Positions 1-7,741 of a DNA stretch of 64,000 nucleotides are shown here, one piece after another. This DNA is from Pseudomonas gingeri. Its GTDB lineage: Bacteria > Pseudomonadota > Gammaproteobacteria > Pseudomonadales > Pseudomonadaceae. The position numbers were made by a program, and so were the translations under genes. Each line of letters starts with the position of its first letter. Position 1 is the stretch's first letter. The notes under the pieces were generated by a model. The model searched no databases, was not told the origin of the DNA, and saw nothing but the letters and a program-made list of their open reading frames with translations. Location: NCBI RefSeq assembly GCF_013386115.1, contig NZ_JACAOR010000005.1, positions 660,543-724,542 of the forward strand, written 5' to 3'.

Positions 1-540
1 CGCAACGGTGACATCGTCGCCCTGGACGGCGTCGAGATGACTCCGGCCACCGTGCTGGCGACCCTGAACCGCATCGGTGGCGAACACGGCATCGGTCGTC
101 TGGATATCGTCGAGAACCGCTATGTGGGCATGAAGTCCCGCGGCTGCTACGAAACCCCTGGCGGCACCATCATGCTGCGCGCACACCGGGCGATCGAGTC
201 GATCACCCTGGACCGCGAAGTCGCTCACCTCAAGGATGAGCTGATGCCCAAGTACGCCAGCCTGATCTACACCGGCTACTGGTGGAGCCCTGAGCGTCTG
301 ATGCTGCAACAGATGATCGATGCTTCCCAGGCCCACGTGAACGGTGTGGTTCGCCTGAAGCTGTACAAGGGCAATGTGATCGTTACCGGGCGCAAGTCCG
401 ACGAGTCGCTGTTCGATGCCAATATCGCGACGTTCGAAGAAGACGGCGGCGCCTACAACCAGGCTGACGCGGCAGGCTTCATCAAGCTGAACGCACTGCG
501 TATGCGCATTGCCGCAAACAAAGGACGCAAGTTGTTCTGA
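1..540 (+). CDS. argG: Argininosuccinate synthase, C-terminal part (cut by window edge)
   Basis: Joins citrulline and aspartate in an ATP-dependent step to give argininosuccinate in cytoplasmic arginine biosynthesis. The reading frame is open from base 1, so the start lies upstream of the window and only about the last 179 residues are present. The stretch around [15 protein letters not shown] followed by [14 protein letters not shown] is highly characteristic of ArgG, and the end ([15 protein letters not shown]) is the expected C-terminus. A rho-independent terminator begins about 20 bases after the stop, so this is the end of its transcription unit. Confidence 0.97.
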   Translation, partial: RNGDIVALDGVEMTPATVLATLNRIGGEHGIGRLDIVENRYVGMKSRGCYETPGGTIMLRAHRAIESITLDREVAHLKDELMPKYASLIYTGYWWSPERLMLQQMIDASQAHVNGVVRLKLYKGNVIVTGRKSDESLFDANIATFEEDGGAYNQADAAGFIKLNALRMRIAANKGRKLF

Positions 541-556
541 TCCGCCTGTTTGCATG

Positions 557-589
557 AAAAGCCCCGGCCGGCAGGTCGGGGTTTTTTTT
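557..589 (+). terminator. Rho-independent terminator of argG
   Basis: A GC-rich hairpin (CCCCG arm at 562-566 with CGGGG arm at 577-581) is followed by a run of eight T on the plus strand, directly after the argG stop. Confidence 0.9.
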
Positions 590-711
590 GCCCGGGAAGC
601 GCTGCTCCGATGGCGCCAGGGGAGCACAGGGGCGTGCGCACGGACAGAAGAGGGGTCAGGCGGGAGGTGGGTTGGGGAGAGGCTTTCTTCATCAAGGATC
701 AAACCTGCTGT

Positions 712-1251
712 TCATTCCCTTGGGTCGTCTCGATGATGCTTGAGTTCGAATCGATAGTTCCTGCCCAACTCCCATACCTGGCGGACGGTCAGTTCCAGCG
801 TCTGGGCAATCTCCATGGCGGTGTATCCCAGTGCCGCGTAATGCATGGCGTGCCCGGCGACTACATCATCGGCGAGTGAGCCGGCAGGTTCTGAAAGAGT
901 ACTTCGGTATTTCCGCGGCGTGGACAATGGACGGCGATGGGGGATTCTCAGTCCCTGTTCCTGGGCGATCCTTCTTATCTCTCCTTTATTCATTTTCAAT
1001 GAGTATTGCAAGGCGGATATTCCCGCACCTTTTGTTATGAGGTTTTTCAGTAGCTCAACTTTTCTTGCATATTCTTCCTTTGTATCGACTTCTGTTTCCA
1101 CTGGGGCTGGTATTTCAGCATCGCCGCGGCTTGCTTCTTTTGCCGGGGCAGGCTCTATCGTTCCGCCACGCTTGATGAACTCGGTGATGGCGAGCTCGAG
1201 ATCATGGGGTTTATAGTTGTTCTTCTGTTTGTTTATAGTGGTGTTCTTCAT
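712..1251 (-). CDS. Unrecognised protein with two helix-turn-helix-like segments
   Basis: Not a family I can name. The open frame extends upstream to 1386, but I chose the ATG at 1251 (179 aa) because the preceding residues are not protein-like. Residues about 18-31 read AITEFIKRGGTIEP. A helical segment at 66-103 (ITKGAGISALQYSLKMNKGEI, then RRIAQEQGLRIP) looks like a helix-turn-helix, and 127-168 (ALGYTAMEIAQTLEL then TVRQVWELGRNYRF) looks like a second. It is basic and probably binds DNA or acts as a regulator; this is inference only. It stands alone, convergent with argG, beside a long lower-GC non-coding stretch. No strong ribosome-binding site is visible before the chosen start. Confidence 0.6.
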   Translation of the reverse strand: MKNTTINKQKNNYKPHDLELAITEFIKRGGTIEPAPAKEASRGDAEIPAPVETEVDTKEEYARKVELLKNLITKGAGISALQYSLKMNKGEIRRIAQEQGLRIPHRRPLSTPRKYRSTLSEPAGSLADDVVAGHAMHYAALGYTAMEIAQTLELTVRQVWELGRNYRFELKHHRDDPRE

Positions 1252-2164
1252 AAAGTATAGCCTGCTCGTAAAGGGGGATAGGCCGTCGTGACTTTCTCGT
1301 CTGAAAAAGTCAGTTGTTATGGTGTTTCCTGTTTTTAAAAAGCTAGCGGTAGAGCATATGGTTTGCAAGAAAAATATGCCGCTCAATTGTTTGGTTTTTT
1401 TCTGGAAAGGCTGATTTTAAAAGTTCGGTAAGTATTCCCTGTGCCGCGTAGTACGTTTCCTTTAGTTTGGGAGGTGATGGATTTAAATGTTTTGGTGGTA
1501 TTTACTTGAAGTCGAAAGAGCTGCTGTTTTCAATATATCAGGAGTTTTTCGGAGTGAGCAATCCGCTATTCAAATGCGCATCATGCCTATTCAAAAGCAT
1601 TTTCTCATGAGATGTCAGGCCGGTACTTGAAGGAAACCATGCCGAGCCTTGGGTGTTTAATGTCTGGCCAGGATGACGACAATGGCGCGATGGGGACAGT
1701 GTTTATCTGTCGTGGGCCTGGAATTTTCGAACCTCGGGCGGCGGTCGTGCGCCATTGATGATCTCCGGCGTGTGCGGAAGGAGTGGGGTTATTTCTTGTT
1801 GCAGAAAACCATTAGACATCCGGCGCCTGGCGTCTCTAATGTTTATCCGTGACGGGTAGCGTCTTGTATGCAGATGTTTGTCTACCCTGTTTATCCGTAT
1901 CTTCTCCAGCATCATTGAAGCTGCATCCGGGCAGCGGACCAGAGGGTTATGAGGTAACGTTCCTGACTGTTGGATAAATCGATTGTCACCTCGCTCCTGA
2001 AAACAGCACTTTTCTTGTAGTGCTTTTTTTGTAGGGCAAATCCTTGTTGTTTGTAGGGAAGGTCTTTGGCTGGTACTGCTCGGGGTAGGCGCTATGCCCA
2101 GGAGGTTGTGACTAGGCTATTGTGCTGACTCTGAAAATTCGAACAGCGAAAATTGGACTTGCCC
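1252..2164. other. Long lower-GC intergenic stretch without a convincing gene
   Basis: About 0.9 kb with clearly lower GC than its neighbours and no ORF with protein-like composition; a 70-codon minus-strand ORF at 1703-1915 is arginine-rich and unrecognised. It should hold the promoter of the 712-1251 gene at its left end and that of the response regulator at its right end. It also contains a free-standing terminator at 2005-2030 with no plus-strand gene before it. Confidence 0.6.
2005..2030 (+). terminator. Orphan rho-independent terminator
   Basis: AGCACT at 2005-2010 pairs with AGTGCT at 2019-2024 across a 8-base loop and runs into seven T on the plus strand. The nearest upstream plus-strand gene is argG, which already has its own terminator about 1.4 kb earlier, so this may end a small RNA. 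Confidence 0.65.
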
Positions 2165-2791
2165 ATGAATAAAGTGCTGATCGTGGATGATCATCCCGTC
2201 ATTCGCCTTGCCGTACGCATGCTGATGGAACGGCATGGCTACGAAGTCATTGCGGAGACGGATAACGGCGTGGATGCCTTGCAACTGGCGCGAGAGCATG
2301 CACCGGATATTGTTATACTCGATATAGGAATTCCCAAGCTGGACGGGCTGGAAGTCATTGCCCGCCTAACTTCCATGGGGCTTTCTTTCAAAGTGCTGGT
2401 ACTTACTTCACAGGCTCCCGGCCATTTCTCCATGCGTTGCATGCAGGCGGGTGCCGCCGGTTATGTGTGCAAGCAGCAGGACCTTACCGAAATGCTGAGT
2501 GCCATAAAGGCCGTTCTTTCCGGCTACAGTTATTTTCCCAACCAGGCGTTGCATACCGTGCGCTCCAGCATGGGCAATGCCAGCGAGGCGGACATGGTCA
2601 ACCGGCTTTCGGGTCGGGAAATGATGGTCCTGCAGCAACTGGCCCGGGGCAAGAGCAACAAGGAAATTGCCGATGGGATGTTCCTGAGCAACAAGACGGT
2701 CAGCACCTACAAGACCCGCTTGCTGTTGAAGCTGAACGCCCGCTCACTGGTTGACCTGATCGAACTCGCGCAGCGCAATGGCCTGGTTTGA
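2165..2791 (+). CDS. NarL/FixJ-family response regulator
   Basis: A cytoplasmic DNA-binding response regulator of 208 aa. The receiver domain (about 1-120) has the acidic pair D8/D9 and the expected phospho-acceptor D53 in the run DIVILDIGIP. A LuxR-type helix-turn-helix follows at about 143-205 (LSGREMMVLQQLARGKSNKEI ... KTVSTYKTRLL). The ATG at 2165 is preferred to an upstream TTG at 2153 because the protein then begins with the classic MNKVLIVDD. It resembles BvgA/EvgA-type regulators. No histidine kinase lies next to it, so it is an orphan in this window. A bidirectional terminator follows. Confidence 0.9.
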   Translation: MNKVLIVDDHPVIRLAVRMLMERHGYEVIAETDNGVDALQLAREHAPDIVILDIGIPKLDGLEVIARLTSMGLSFKVLVLTSQAPGHFSMRCMQAGAAGYVCKQQDLTEMLSAIKAVLSGYSYFPNQALHTVRSSMGNASEADMVNRLSGREMMVLQQLARGKSNKEIADGMFLSNKTVSTYKTRLLLKLNARSLVDLIELAQRNGLV

Positions 2792-2881
2792 GACGAACAG
2801 GCGCACCATTCGGGCAATGTGCAGGGAGAGTTGACGACCACAGGGTCATGAAGGCGGTACGGCAGGCGAGTCGTCATAGCC

Positions 2882-2907
2882 AAAAAGCCTCCGATAAGGA
2901 GGCTTTT
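2882..2907. terminator. Bidirectional terminator between response regulator and PA3496-family gene
   Basis: Stem AAAAGCCTCC at 2883-2892 pairs with GGAGGCTTTT at 2898-2907 across GATAA. A-rich and T-rich flanks allow it to act on both converging genes. Confidence 0.85.
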
Positions 2908-2926
2908 GAGGGGGGATCTACATCAC

Positions 2927-3106
2927 TTACAGGTCAAAATCGTAATCAGCCAGCTGCTTTTGCAGGCGGCGTTCTTCCAGCAGGTTGTCGATGGTGCGAC
3001 GCTTGCTCAGATTGGTCTTCGCTACCTCCACCGGAGGTTCTGTTTCGTCCGAATCGACCTGCATCAGGTCGTCCTCTACATCCAGTGCTTCTTTATCGGT
3101 ACTCAT
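2927..3106 (-). CDS. PA3496-family small protein
   Basis: A 59-aa protein (MSTDKEALDVEDDL ... LADYDFDL). It is acidic in the first half and has a conserved basic, helical second half (SKRRTIDNLLEERRLQKQL). It matches my memory of the small PA3496 family, sometimes labelled putative envelope integrity protein; that function is not evident from the sequence, and no signal peptide or membrane helix is visible. A clear GGAG precedes the ATG by about eight bases. Its place next to nth is the same as in P. aeruginosa. It is not in the same operon run as nth, since about 105 bases separate it from the end of nth. Confidence 0.8.
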   Translation of the reverse strand: MSTDKEALDVEDDLMQVDSDETEPPVEVAKTNLSKRRTIDNLLEERRLQKQLADYDFDL

Positions 3107-3213
3107 AAAGTCAACTCCGGGCTAAGACTGCCGTTGGCGCTCCTTATAACGATAATTATCTGTCGGGTAAAAAAGATTTTTTCAATCGACTTATCAATAA
3201 AAGCAATAGCGGC

Positions 3214-3852
3214 TCAATCGTCGGATGTCTTGTGCTTGTATTCGCACAGGTCTTCGATCCGGCAACTGCCACAGCGCGGCTTGCGGGCCTGGCAGACGTA
3301 GCGCCCGAGCAGGATCAGCCAGTGATGGGAGTCGAGCAGGTATTGTTTTGGCACGAATTTCATCAACTGCTTTTCCACTTCCACCACATTTTTTCCCGGG
3401 GCCAGCCCCGTCCGGTTGCTCACTCGGAAAATATGCGTATCGACCGCCATGGTCAGTTGCCGAAAGGCCGTGTTGAGGACCACGTTGGCGGTCTTGCGAC
3501 CGACCCCGGGCAGGGCTTCGAGTTCTTCCCGGGTCTGCGGGACCTGGCTGCCATGGCGTTCGATCAGCAGGCGGCAGGTCTCGATGACGTTTTTCGCCTT
3601 GCTGTTGTAGAGGCCGATGGTCTTGATGTACTCGGACAGGCCCTCAACCCCCAGCGCATGGATCGCCTCGGGCGTATTGGCTACCGGGTACAGCCGGGCC
3701 GTGGCCTTGTTCACGCCGACGTCGGTGGCCTGGGCGGAAAGAATCACGGCGATCAGCAGCTCGAACGGCGACGAGTAGGCCAGTTCGGTCTTGGGCTCTG
3801 GATTGTCCTCGTGGAGCCGGCGGAAAATCTCCAGGCGTTTGGCGGCATTCAT
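3214..3852 (-). CDS. nth: Endonuclease III
   Basis: A bifunctional DNA glycosylase/AP lyase that removes oxidised pyrimidines in base-excision repair. It is 212 aa from the ATG at 3852; the open frame extends further but the added residues are not conserved. The helix-hairpin-helix LPGVGRKTAN is at about 114-123 with catalytic K120, and catalytic D138 sits in VDTH. The C-terminal [4Fe-4S] motif C-x6-C-x2-C-x5-C is complete (C187, C194, C197, C203). It is the last gene of the rnf operon, seven bases after rnfE, the standard rnf-nth arrangement. Confidence 0.96.
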   Translation of the reverse strand: MNAAKRLEIFRRLHEDNPEPKTELAYSSPFELLIAVILSAQATDVGVNKATARLYPVANTPEAIHALGVEGLSEYIKTIGLYNSKAKNVIETCRLLIERHGSQVPQTREELEALPGVGRKTANVVLNTAFRQLTMAVDTHIFRVSNRTGLAPGKNVVEVEKQLMKFVPKQYLLDSHHWLILLGRYVCQARKPRCGSCRIEDLCEYKHKTSDD

Positions 3853-3859
3853 GGGGCAG

Positions 3860-4465
3860 TCATTTCCTTTGAAGCACTTGGTTTGAGGTTGAACGCAGGG
3901 TCCAGGCTTTTTTTCCGGCCAGCAGCAAACCCAGCAGGAGGAAGGCTCCCGGGACCAGTCCTGCAAGGTGCAGGCCGTTCTCGGCGGCGAACAAGGTGAT
4001 GGGGCCGTGGCTGGCGGTTCCGGTCCACCATTGCAGATGATCCAGCAGCGTACCGTTCGCCAGTAGTTCGCGCAGCAGGCCCAGGCTGCCCAGCAGGACG
4101 CCGAAGCCCGCGAACAGGCGGATATTGTCGTTCAGCCTGCCCGGTTGGAAGAAGCCCAGGTGCTCGAGCGCCAGGCACTGCACGCTGAGCAGCGCCAGGT
4201 AGATACCCAGGGCCTGGCAGAGCTCCCAGGACCAGGCTTGCAGTCCCAGGGACACCAGGCTGACACTACCGGCCGCCAGCAGAACATGTGCCGGCCACAC
4301 CAGTTCCGGGTGGATCCAGGGCTTCAGCGCGCGACCCGTTGCCGTATAGATCAGGACCACGGCCACGCTCGCCAGCCATAACGAGATCGCCTTGACCAGC
4401 AAGTCGCTGGCTCCGAGCAGGGGCGGGAGCATCAGTGAGCCCGGCAACAACCTGGTGCTATTCAT
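3860..4465 (-). CDS. rnfE: Rnf/Rsx complex subunit E, divergent
   Basis: Integral membrane subunit of an Rnf-type electron transport complex, 201 aa with about six hydrophobic segments. The recognisable signature is the late run LRELLANGTLLDH followed by GLVPGAFLLLGLLLAGKK. It starts at the ATG at 4465, overlapping the end of rnfG by eight bases. In canonical RnfE two cysteines (in GLCPLL and TNC motifs) help bind the membrane-embedded [2Fe-2S] cluster. Here the first position is proline (P14) while the second is kept (C97). The protein is much more diverged than the soluble neighbours, so the family call rests on partial similarity plus operon position. Confidence 0.85.
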   Translation of the reverse strand: MNSTRLLPGSLMLPPLLGASDLLVKAISLWLASVAVVLIYTATGRALKPWIHPELVWPAHVLLAAGSVSLVSLGLQAWSWELCQALGIYLALLSVQCLALEHLGFFQPGRLNDNIRLFAGFGVLLGSLGLLRELLANGTLLDHLQWWTGTASHGPITLFAAENGLHLAGLVPGAFLLLGLLLAGKKAWTLRSTSNQVLQRK

Positions 4466-5057
4466 GGCCGCTGCCTCCCAGCAGTTGATCCCGGTGTTCG
4501 TCAAAATAACGCAGGGCATCGTGAATCGCGTTGAGCGCTGCCCGGGAGGTAATCGTCGCCCCGGCCATCGAATCGAATTGCCCGCCGTCCTGTTTCAGGT
4601 CCCACGCCGCGTCGGGGGTGTCGCTCCGGGACTTTCCGAGAAATCCACCCAGCCAGGCATTGCCTTCTTCGGCGATCCTGCCGCCCAGTCCCGGTGTCTC
4701 CTTGTGCGACAGGGTTTTCACCCCCAGCAGCTTGCCGCTCGCGCCGATGCCGACCAGCAGTTCGACAGGGCCGCCATAACCCTGGGTGGTGCTCTGGAGT
4801 ATCACTGCCACCGGTTGCCCCTGCTGCAGCATCCGATAGCCGCGTATCAGGCTGCTGTGGGGCAACGGCTCACCGCTCAGCGCCAGTGGTTCCTGCTGAT
4901 ACTCGCCGGCCGGCAGCACCTGCGCCAGGGCCCGGGTCTGAATCGCCTGCTGCTGCGCCTGGATTCGTGGTGTCGCCTGCTGGTGCAGTTCCCAGGTCAG
5001 GCCGGCGACCAGCGCCGCCAGCAGTGTCAGGACAAACAGCGAGCGTGTTCTGCTCAT
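4458..5057 (-). CDS. rnfG: Rnf/Rsx complex subunit G (flavoprotein)
   Basis: A membrane-anchored periplasmic flavoprotein of the Rnf complex, 199 aa from the ATG at 5057, overlapping rnfD by four bases. One N-terminal membrane helix (about 5-23) precedes an FMN-binding domain. The covalent FMN attachment motif is present as DSMAGATIT at 162-170, with T168 the expected phosphoester-linked residue. The conserved run VKTLSHKETPGLG at 113-125 is also intact. No apbE flavin transferase gene is in the window, so flavinylation would depend on a distant gene. Confidence 0.93.
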   Translation of the reverse strand: MSRTRSLFVLTLLAALVAGLTWELHQQATPRIQAQQQAIQTRALAQVLPAGEYQQEPLALSGEPLPHSSLIRGYRMLQQGQPVAVILQSTTQGYGGPVELLVGIGASGKLLGVKTLSHKETPGLGGRIAEEGNAWLGGFLGKSRSDTPDAAWDLKQDGGQFDSMAGATITSRAALNAIHDALRYFDEHRDQLLGGSGHE

Positions 5058-6055
5058 GGCGCCACCTGCTCCGAGCGGGGCAAGGACCAGCGCTCCAGCG
5101 TCGGCACCATCAGGTTCATCAGCAGCACCGCGAAGGCCACGCCATCGGGGTAGCCGCCCCAGGTGCGGATGATGTAAGTGAGCAGCCCGATGCCGGCGCC
5201 GAACAGCAGCCGGGCCCTGGCACTCCTGGGGCCTGAAACCGGTTCGGTGGCGATGAAGAACGCGCCGATCATGGTGGCGCCGCTCAGCAGGTGAAACACT
5301 GGCGAACCGTTGGAGTCCGAACCGGAGCCGTTCCAGCAGACCAGGCTGATGAGAAACAGGCTGCCGAGCATTCCGACCGGGGCGTGCCAGCTGAACACCC
5401 GTTGTTTCAGCAGAAACAGGCCGCCGGTCAGAAAGGCCAGGTTGACCCATTCGGCACCTTTGCCGCCCCAACGGCCGAAGGCGCCCTGGGTGGCGAACAG
5501 TTCCTCCATCGTCAGGCTCTTGTTGATCCGCAGCGTATCCAGGGCGCTCGCCTGGGCCCAGGCATCCGGCTGCCCGGCGAGATGAAAGCCCAGTACCTGC
5601 TGCAAGCCGCCCAGCAGGTCCATTCCATGGGAGGCGGGCCAGTGGGTCATGGATTGTGGAAACGCCACGAGCGCCAGGGCATAGCCCAGCATTGCCGGAT
5701 TGAAGGGGTTCCTGCCGACTCCGCCATACAGGTGCTTGCCCGCCAGCAGGGCGCCGGCGCTGGCAAACACCGGCAGCCACCAGGGGCTGTAGGGCGGCAA
5801 TGCCAGTGCCAGCAGCGTGGCGCTGACCAGGGCACTGCCGTCCATCAATGCCGGTCGGATCGGTCGTACCCGCAGGCGCAACACGCCGGCCTCCACCAGC
5901 AGCGCGGTGATCGCGCACAGCAGCAGGTTGATCAGCACGCCCCAGCCGTACCACAGGAACAGGGTCAGGGCAGCGGGCAGCGTGGCGAGCAGCACCCAGC
6001 GCATGGCTTGCTGGAGGCGCTCGTCCGGCTCTGCGCCGGCTTCACGGCGTAGCAT
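5054..6055 (-). CDS. rnfD: Rnf/Rsx complex subunit D
   Basis: Multi-helix membrane flavoprotein subunit of 333 aa. I set the start at the ATG at 6055, which overlaps the end of rnfB by 14 bases; the open frame upstream is antisense-type noise. Conserved RnfD runs are clear: [17 protein letters not shown] near 111-127, [13 protein letters not shown] near 255, and [18 protein letters not shown] near 295-312. The canonical covalent FMN threonine sits in an S-x-A-T-x-L-D-T context. Here the matching stretch is AQASALDT, so the acceptor position is S170 and the preceding serine is alanine. Confidence 0.93.
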   Translation of the reverse strand: MLRREAGAEPDERLQQAMRWVLLATLPAALTLFLWYGWGVLINLLLCAITALLVEAGVLRLRVRPIRPALMDGSALVSATLLALALPPYSPWWLPVFASAGALLAGKHLYGGVGRNPFNPAMLGYALALVAFPQSMTHWPASHGMDLLGGLQQVLGFHLAGQPDAWAQASALDTLRINKSLTMEELFATQGAFGRWGGKGAEWVNLAFLTGGLFLLKQRVFSWHAPVGMLGSLFLISLVCWNGSGSDSNGSPVFHLLSGATMIGAFFIATEPVSGPRSARARLLFGAGIGLLTYIIRTWGGYPDGVAFAVLLMNLMVPTLERWSLPRSEQVAP

Positions 6056-7046
6056 GGGCGTCGACCTGGCGCTGGGCTTCCTCGAGCCGACGCTGGGCGT
6101 CTTCCAGCGCCTGCCCCGAGGTTTCCGGATCCCGCTGTAGCTTGCCCAGTTCGGCGCGGCGCATGGCCAACTGGATCTTCGCGCGCTTGAGTTCGGCGTC
6201 CCCGGGGGCGGCGGGGACGGGAGGCGGTGCACTGCTTTCCAGGCGGGCCAGGGCCTGTTCCGCGGCCTCGAACTGCTGCTGGAGGATGACCAGTTGGGCG
6301 GCCTGTTCGGCAATGGGCGGATGACCGAAGGCCTTCAATGATTTGTTCAACTGCGCCCGGCTCATGGCCAGGTCGATCCGGGCTTTTTTCAGCGCGGCGT
6401 CGGAGTCGAGCGCTTTTTGCGCCTTGACCCGCTCCAGGGCGGCCTTGACCGGATCGCTGGTCCCGCTGTCCGTCTGCGTCGGGCGCGGCGCGCGCGCCTG
6501 GCGTTCGGCGTGGCGGCGTTCCTCTTCGGCGTGCAGGCGCGTATTGCGCTGGTCGAAGCGACGACGGGCACGTTTGCGCTTTTCGCTGCGGGCCTGCTGT
6601 TGTTCGGCATTGAAGGCCAGGCCGCCGACAATCGGGACGACCTCGGCCAGCGGCAGCGGATGCATTTCAATGCAGTCCACCGGACACGGCGCGACGCACA
6701 GGTCGCAGCCGGTGCATTCATCGATGATCACTGTATGCATCAGTTTGGCCGCGCCGACGATGGCATCCACCGGGCACGCCTGGATGCACTTGGTGCAGCC
6801 GATGCACTCGGCCTCGCGGATAAAGGCGACCTGGGCGGGCGCGGTGCCGCGCTCCGGGTCCAGTTCCAGCACGGGCACCCGCAGCAGGCCGGCGAGGGCG
6901 GCAATGGTTTCATTGCCGCCCGGCGGGCACTTGTTGATGGGCTCGCCCCGGGCGATCCCTTCGGCGTAGGGGTGGCAGCCCGGATGACCGCATTTGCCGC
7001 ATTGGGTCTGTGGCAGCAGCGCGTCGATATGTCGAATCAGACTCAT
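6042..7046 (-). CDS. rnfB: RnfB ferredoxin core fused to an RnfC-like C-terminal tail
   Basis: Iron-sulfur subunit, 334 aa. It contains the RnfB-specific cluster motif (C16, C19, C24, C40 in [10 protein letters not shown] and KCPPGG) and two ferredoxin motifs (C81/84/87/91 and C111/114/117/121). Canonical RnfB starts with a membrane helix of about 25 residues; here translation begins right at the helix-free [11 protein letters not shown] segment. After the ferredoxins, residues about 150-334 are charged and helical ([35 protein letters not shown], and two [17 protein letters not shown] repeats). Canonical RnfB has no such tail, but the end of RnfC does. It overlaps rnfA by four bases (ATGA). 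No rnfC gene follows. Confidence 0.9.
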   Translation of the reverse strand: MSLIRHIDALLPQTQCGKCGHPGCHPYAEGIARGEPINKCPPGGNETIAALAGLLRVPVLELDPERGTAPAQVAFIREAECIGCTKCIQACPVDAIVGAAKLMHTVIIDECTGCDLCVAPCPVDCIEMHPLPLAEVVPIVGGLAFNAEQQQARSEKRKRARRRFDQRNTRLHAEEERRHAERQARAPRPTQTDSGTSDPVKAALERVKAQKALDSDAALKKARIDLAMSRAQLNKSLKAFGHPPIAEQAAQLVILQQQFEAAEQALARLESSAPPPVPAAPGDAELKRAKIQLAMRRAELGKLQRDPETSGQALEDAQRRLEEAQRQVDAHATP

Positions 7047-7630
7047 GGTTTGACCAGTCCGTTGAAGCCGAGAAAGGCCAATGCAATGAGGCCGGCGCTG
7101 ATCAGTTCGATCGGCAGCCCGCGAAACGGCAGGGGCACTTCTTCATGATAGGTGCGTTGGCGCAGGTCGTTGAACAGTCCCAGGACCAGCCAGAAACCCA
7201 GCCCCGTGCCCAGGCCGAGCAGGGCCGCGTGGCCCGCGCCATGGTCGTTCTGCGTGCTGGTCAGGGCCAGGCCGAGGATGCCGGCGTTTGCCAGCAGCAG
7301 CGGCCAGAGCCCGTCGAAAGGCAGGCCCGGTAGCCAGCGCGCCAACAGCTTGAGGCTCGGGCCGATCAGCGCGACGCTGAGCGGCAGGAACACCAGCAAT
7401 TGCAGGGCGCCCAGGTCCAGCGGCAACAGCAGCAGGTGATAGAGGCTGTAGTTCAGCAGGGTGGCGACCAGCATCAGCCAGGTGGTGGCGATACCCAGTG
7501 CGTGCAGCTTGCGTCGTTCGGTTCCTGGCGCGCGTGTCGCCTGCAACAGCGGATCGACGGCCAACGGCCATTGCAACACGACGTTGTTGATCAAGGCGGC
7601 GCTGACAAGGATGAGAAGAAGGTCGGTCAT
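7043..7630 (-). CDS. rnfA: Rnf/Rsx complex subunit A, divergent
   Basis: First gene of the operon: a 195-aa integral membrane protein with about six helices. The C-terminal run [27 protein letters not shown] and the N-terminus [19 protein letters not shown] are clearly RnfA. In canonical RnfA, cysteines in GLCPF and TTNC motifs bind a [2Fe-2S] cluster at the interface with RnfE. Here the aligned positions are D26 (AVDPL) and A116 (ANAG), so both ligands are missing. The gap before metG holds a strong hairpin and must also contain the operon promoter. Confidence 0.88.
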   Translation of the reverse strand: MTDLLLILVSAALINNVVLQWPLAVDPLLQATRAPGTERRKLHALGIATTWLMLVATLLNYSLYHLLLLPLDLGALQLLVFLPLSVALIGPSLKLLARWLPGLPFDGLWPLLLANAGILGLALTSTQNDHGAGHAALLGLGTGLGFWLVLGLFNDLRQRTYHEEVPLPFRGLPIELISAGLIALAFLGFNGLVKP

Positions 7631-7700
7631 GATCGTGCCGGGTGAACGGATAGCAGTGATTATCCGGCAAGGAGGCGGGCTGCACTAGTTATGAAGCGTC

Positions 7701-7726
7701 GCGAGCCACGATTGTGCGTGGCTCGC
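7701..7726. other. Strong hairpin between rnfA and metG
   Basis: GCGAGCCACG at 7701-7710 and CGTGGCTCGC at 7717-7726 form a perfect 10-bp stem with a six-base loop. It lacks a T tract on either strand. It sits 16 bases past the metG stop, so it probably protects or ends the metG transcript. Confidence 0.5.
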
Positions 7727-7741
7727 GGGGCAGGGAGGGGC

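Noticed and set aside
1703..1915. 70-codon minus-strand ORF in the long intergenic gap
   Set aside because: Arginine-rich, no ribosome-binding site, no recognisable domain; probably chance.
3860..7630. The rnf locus considered as a pseudogene cluster
   Set aside because: All five frames are intact, translationally overlapped and keep many family residues, so the changes look selected rather than decayed.
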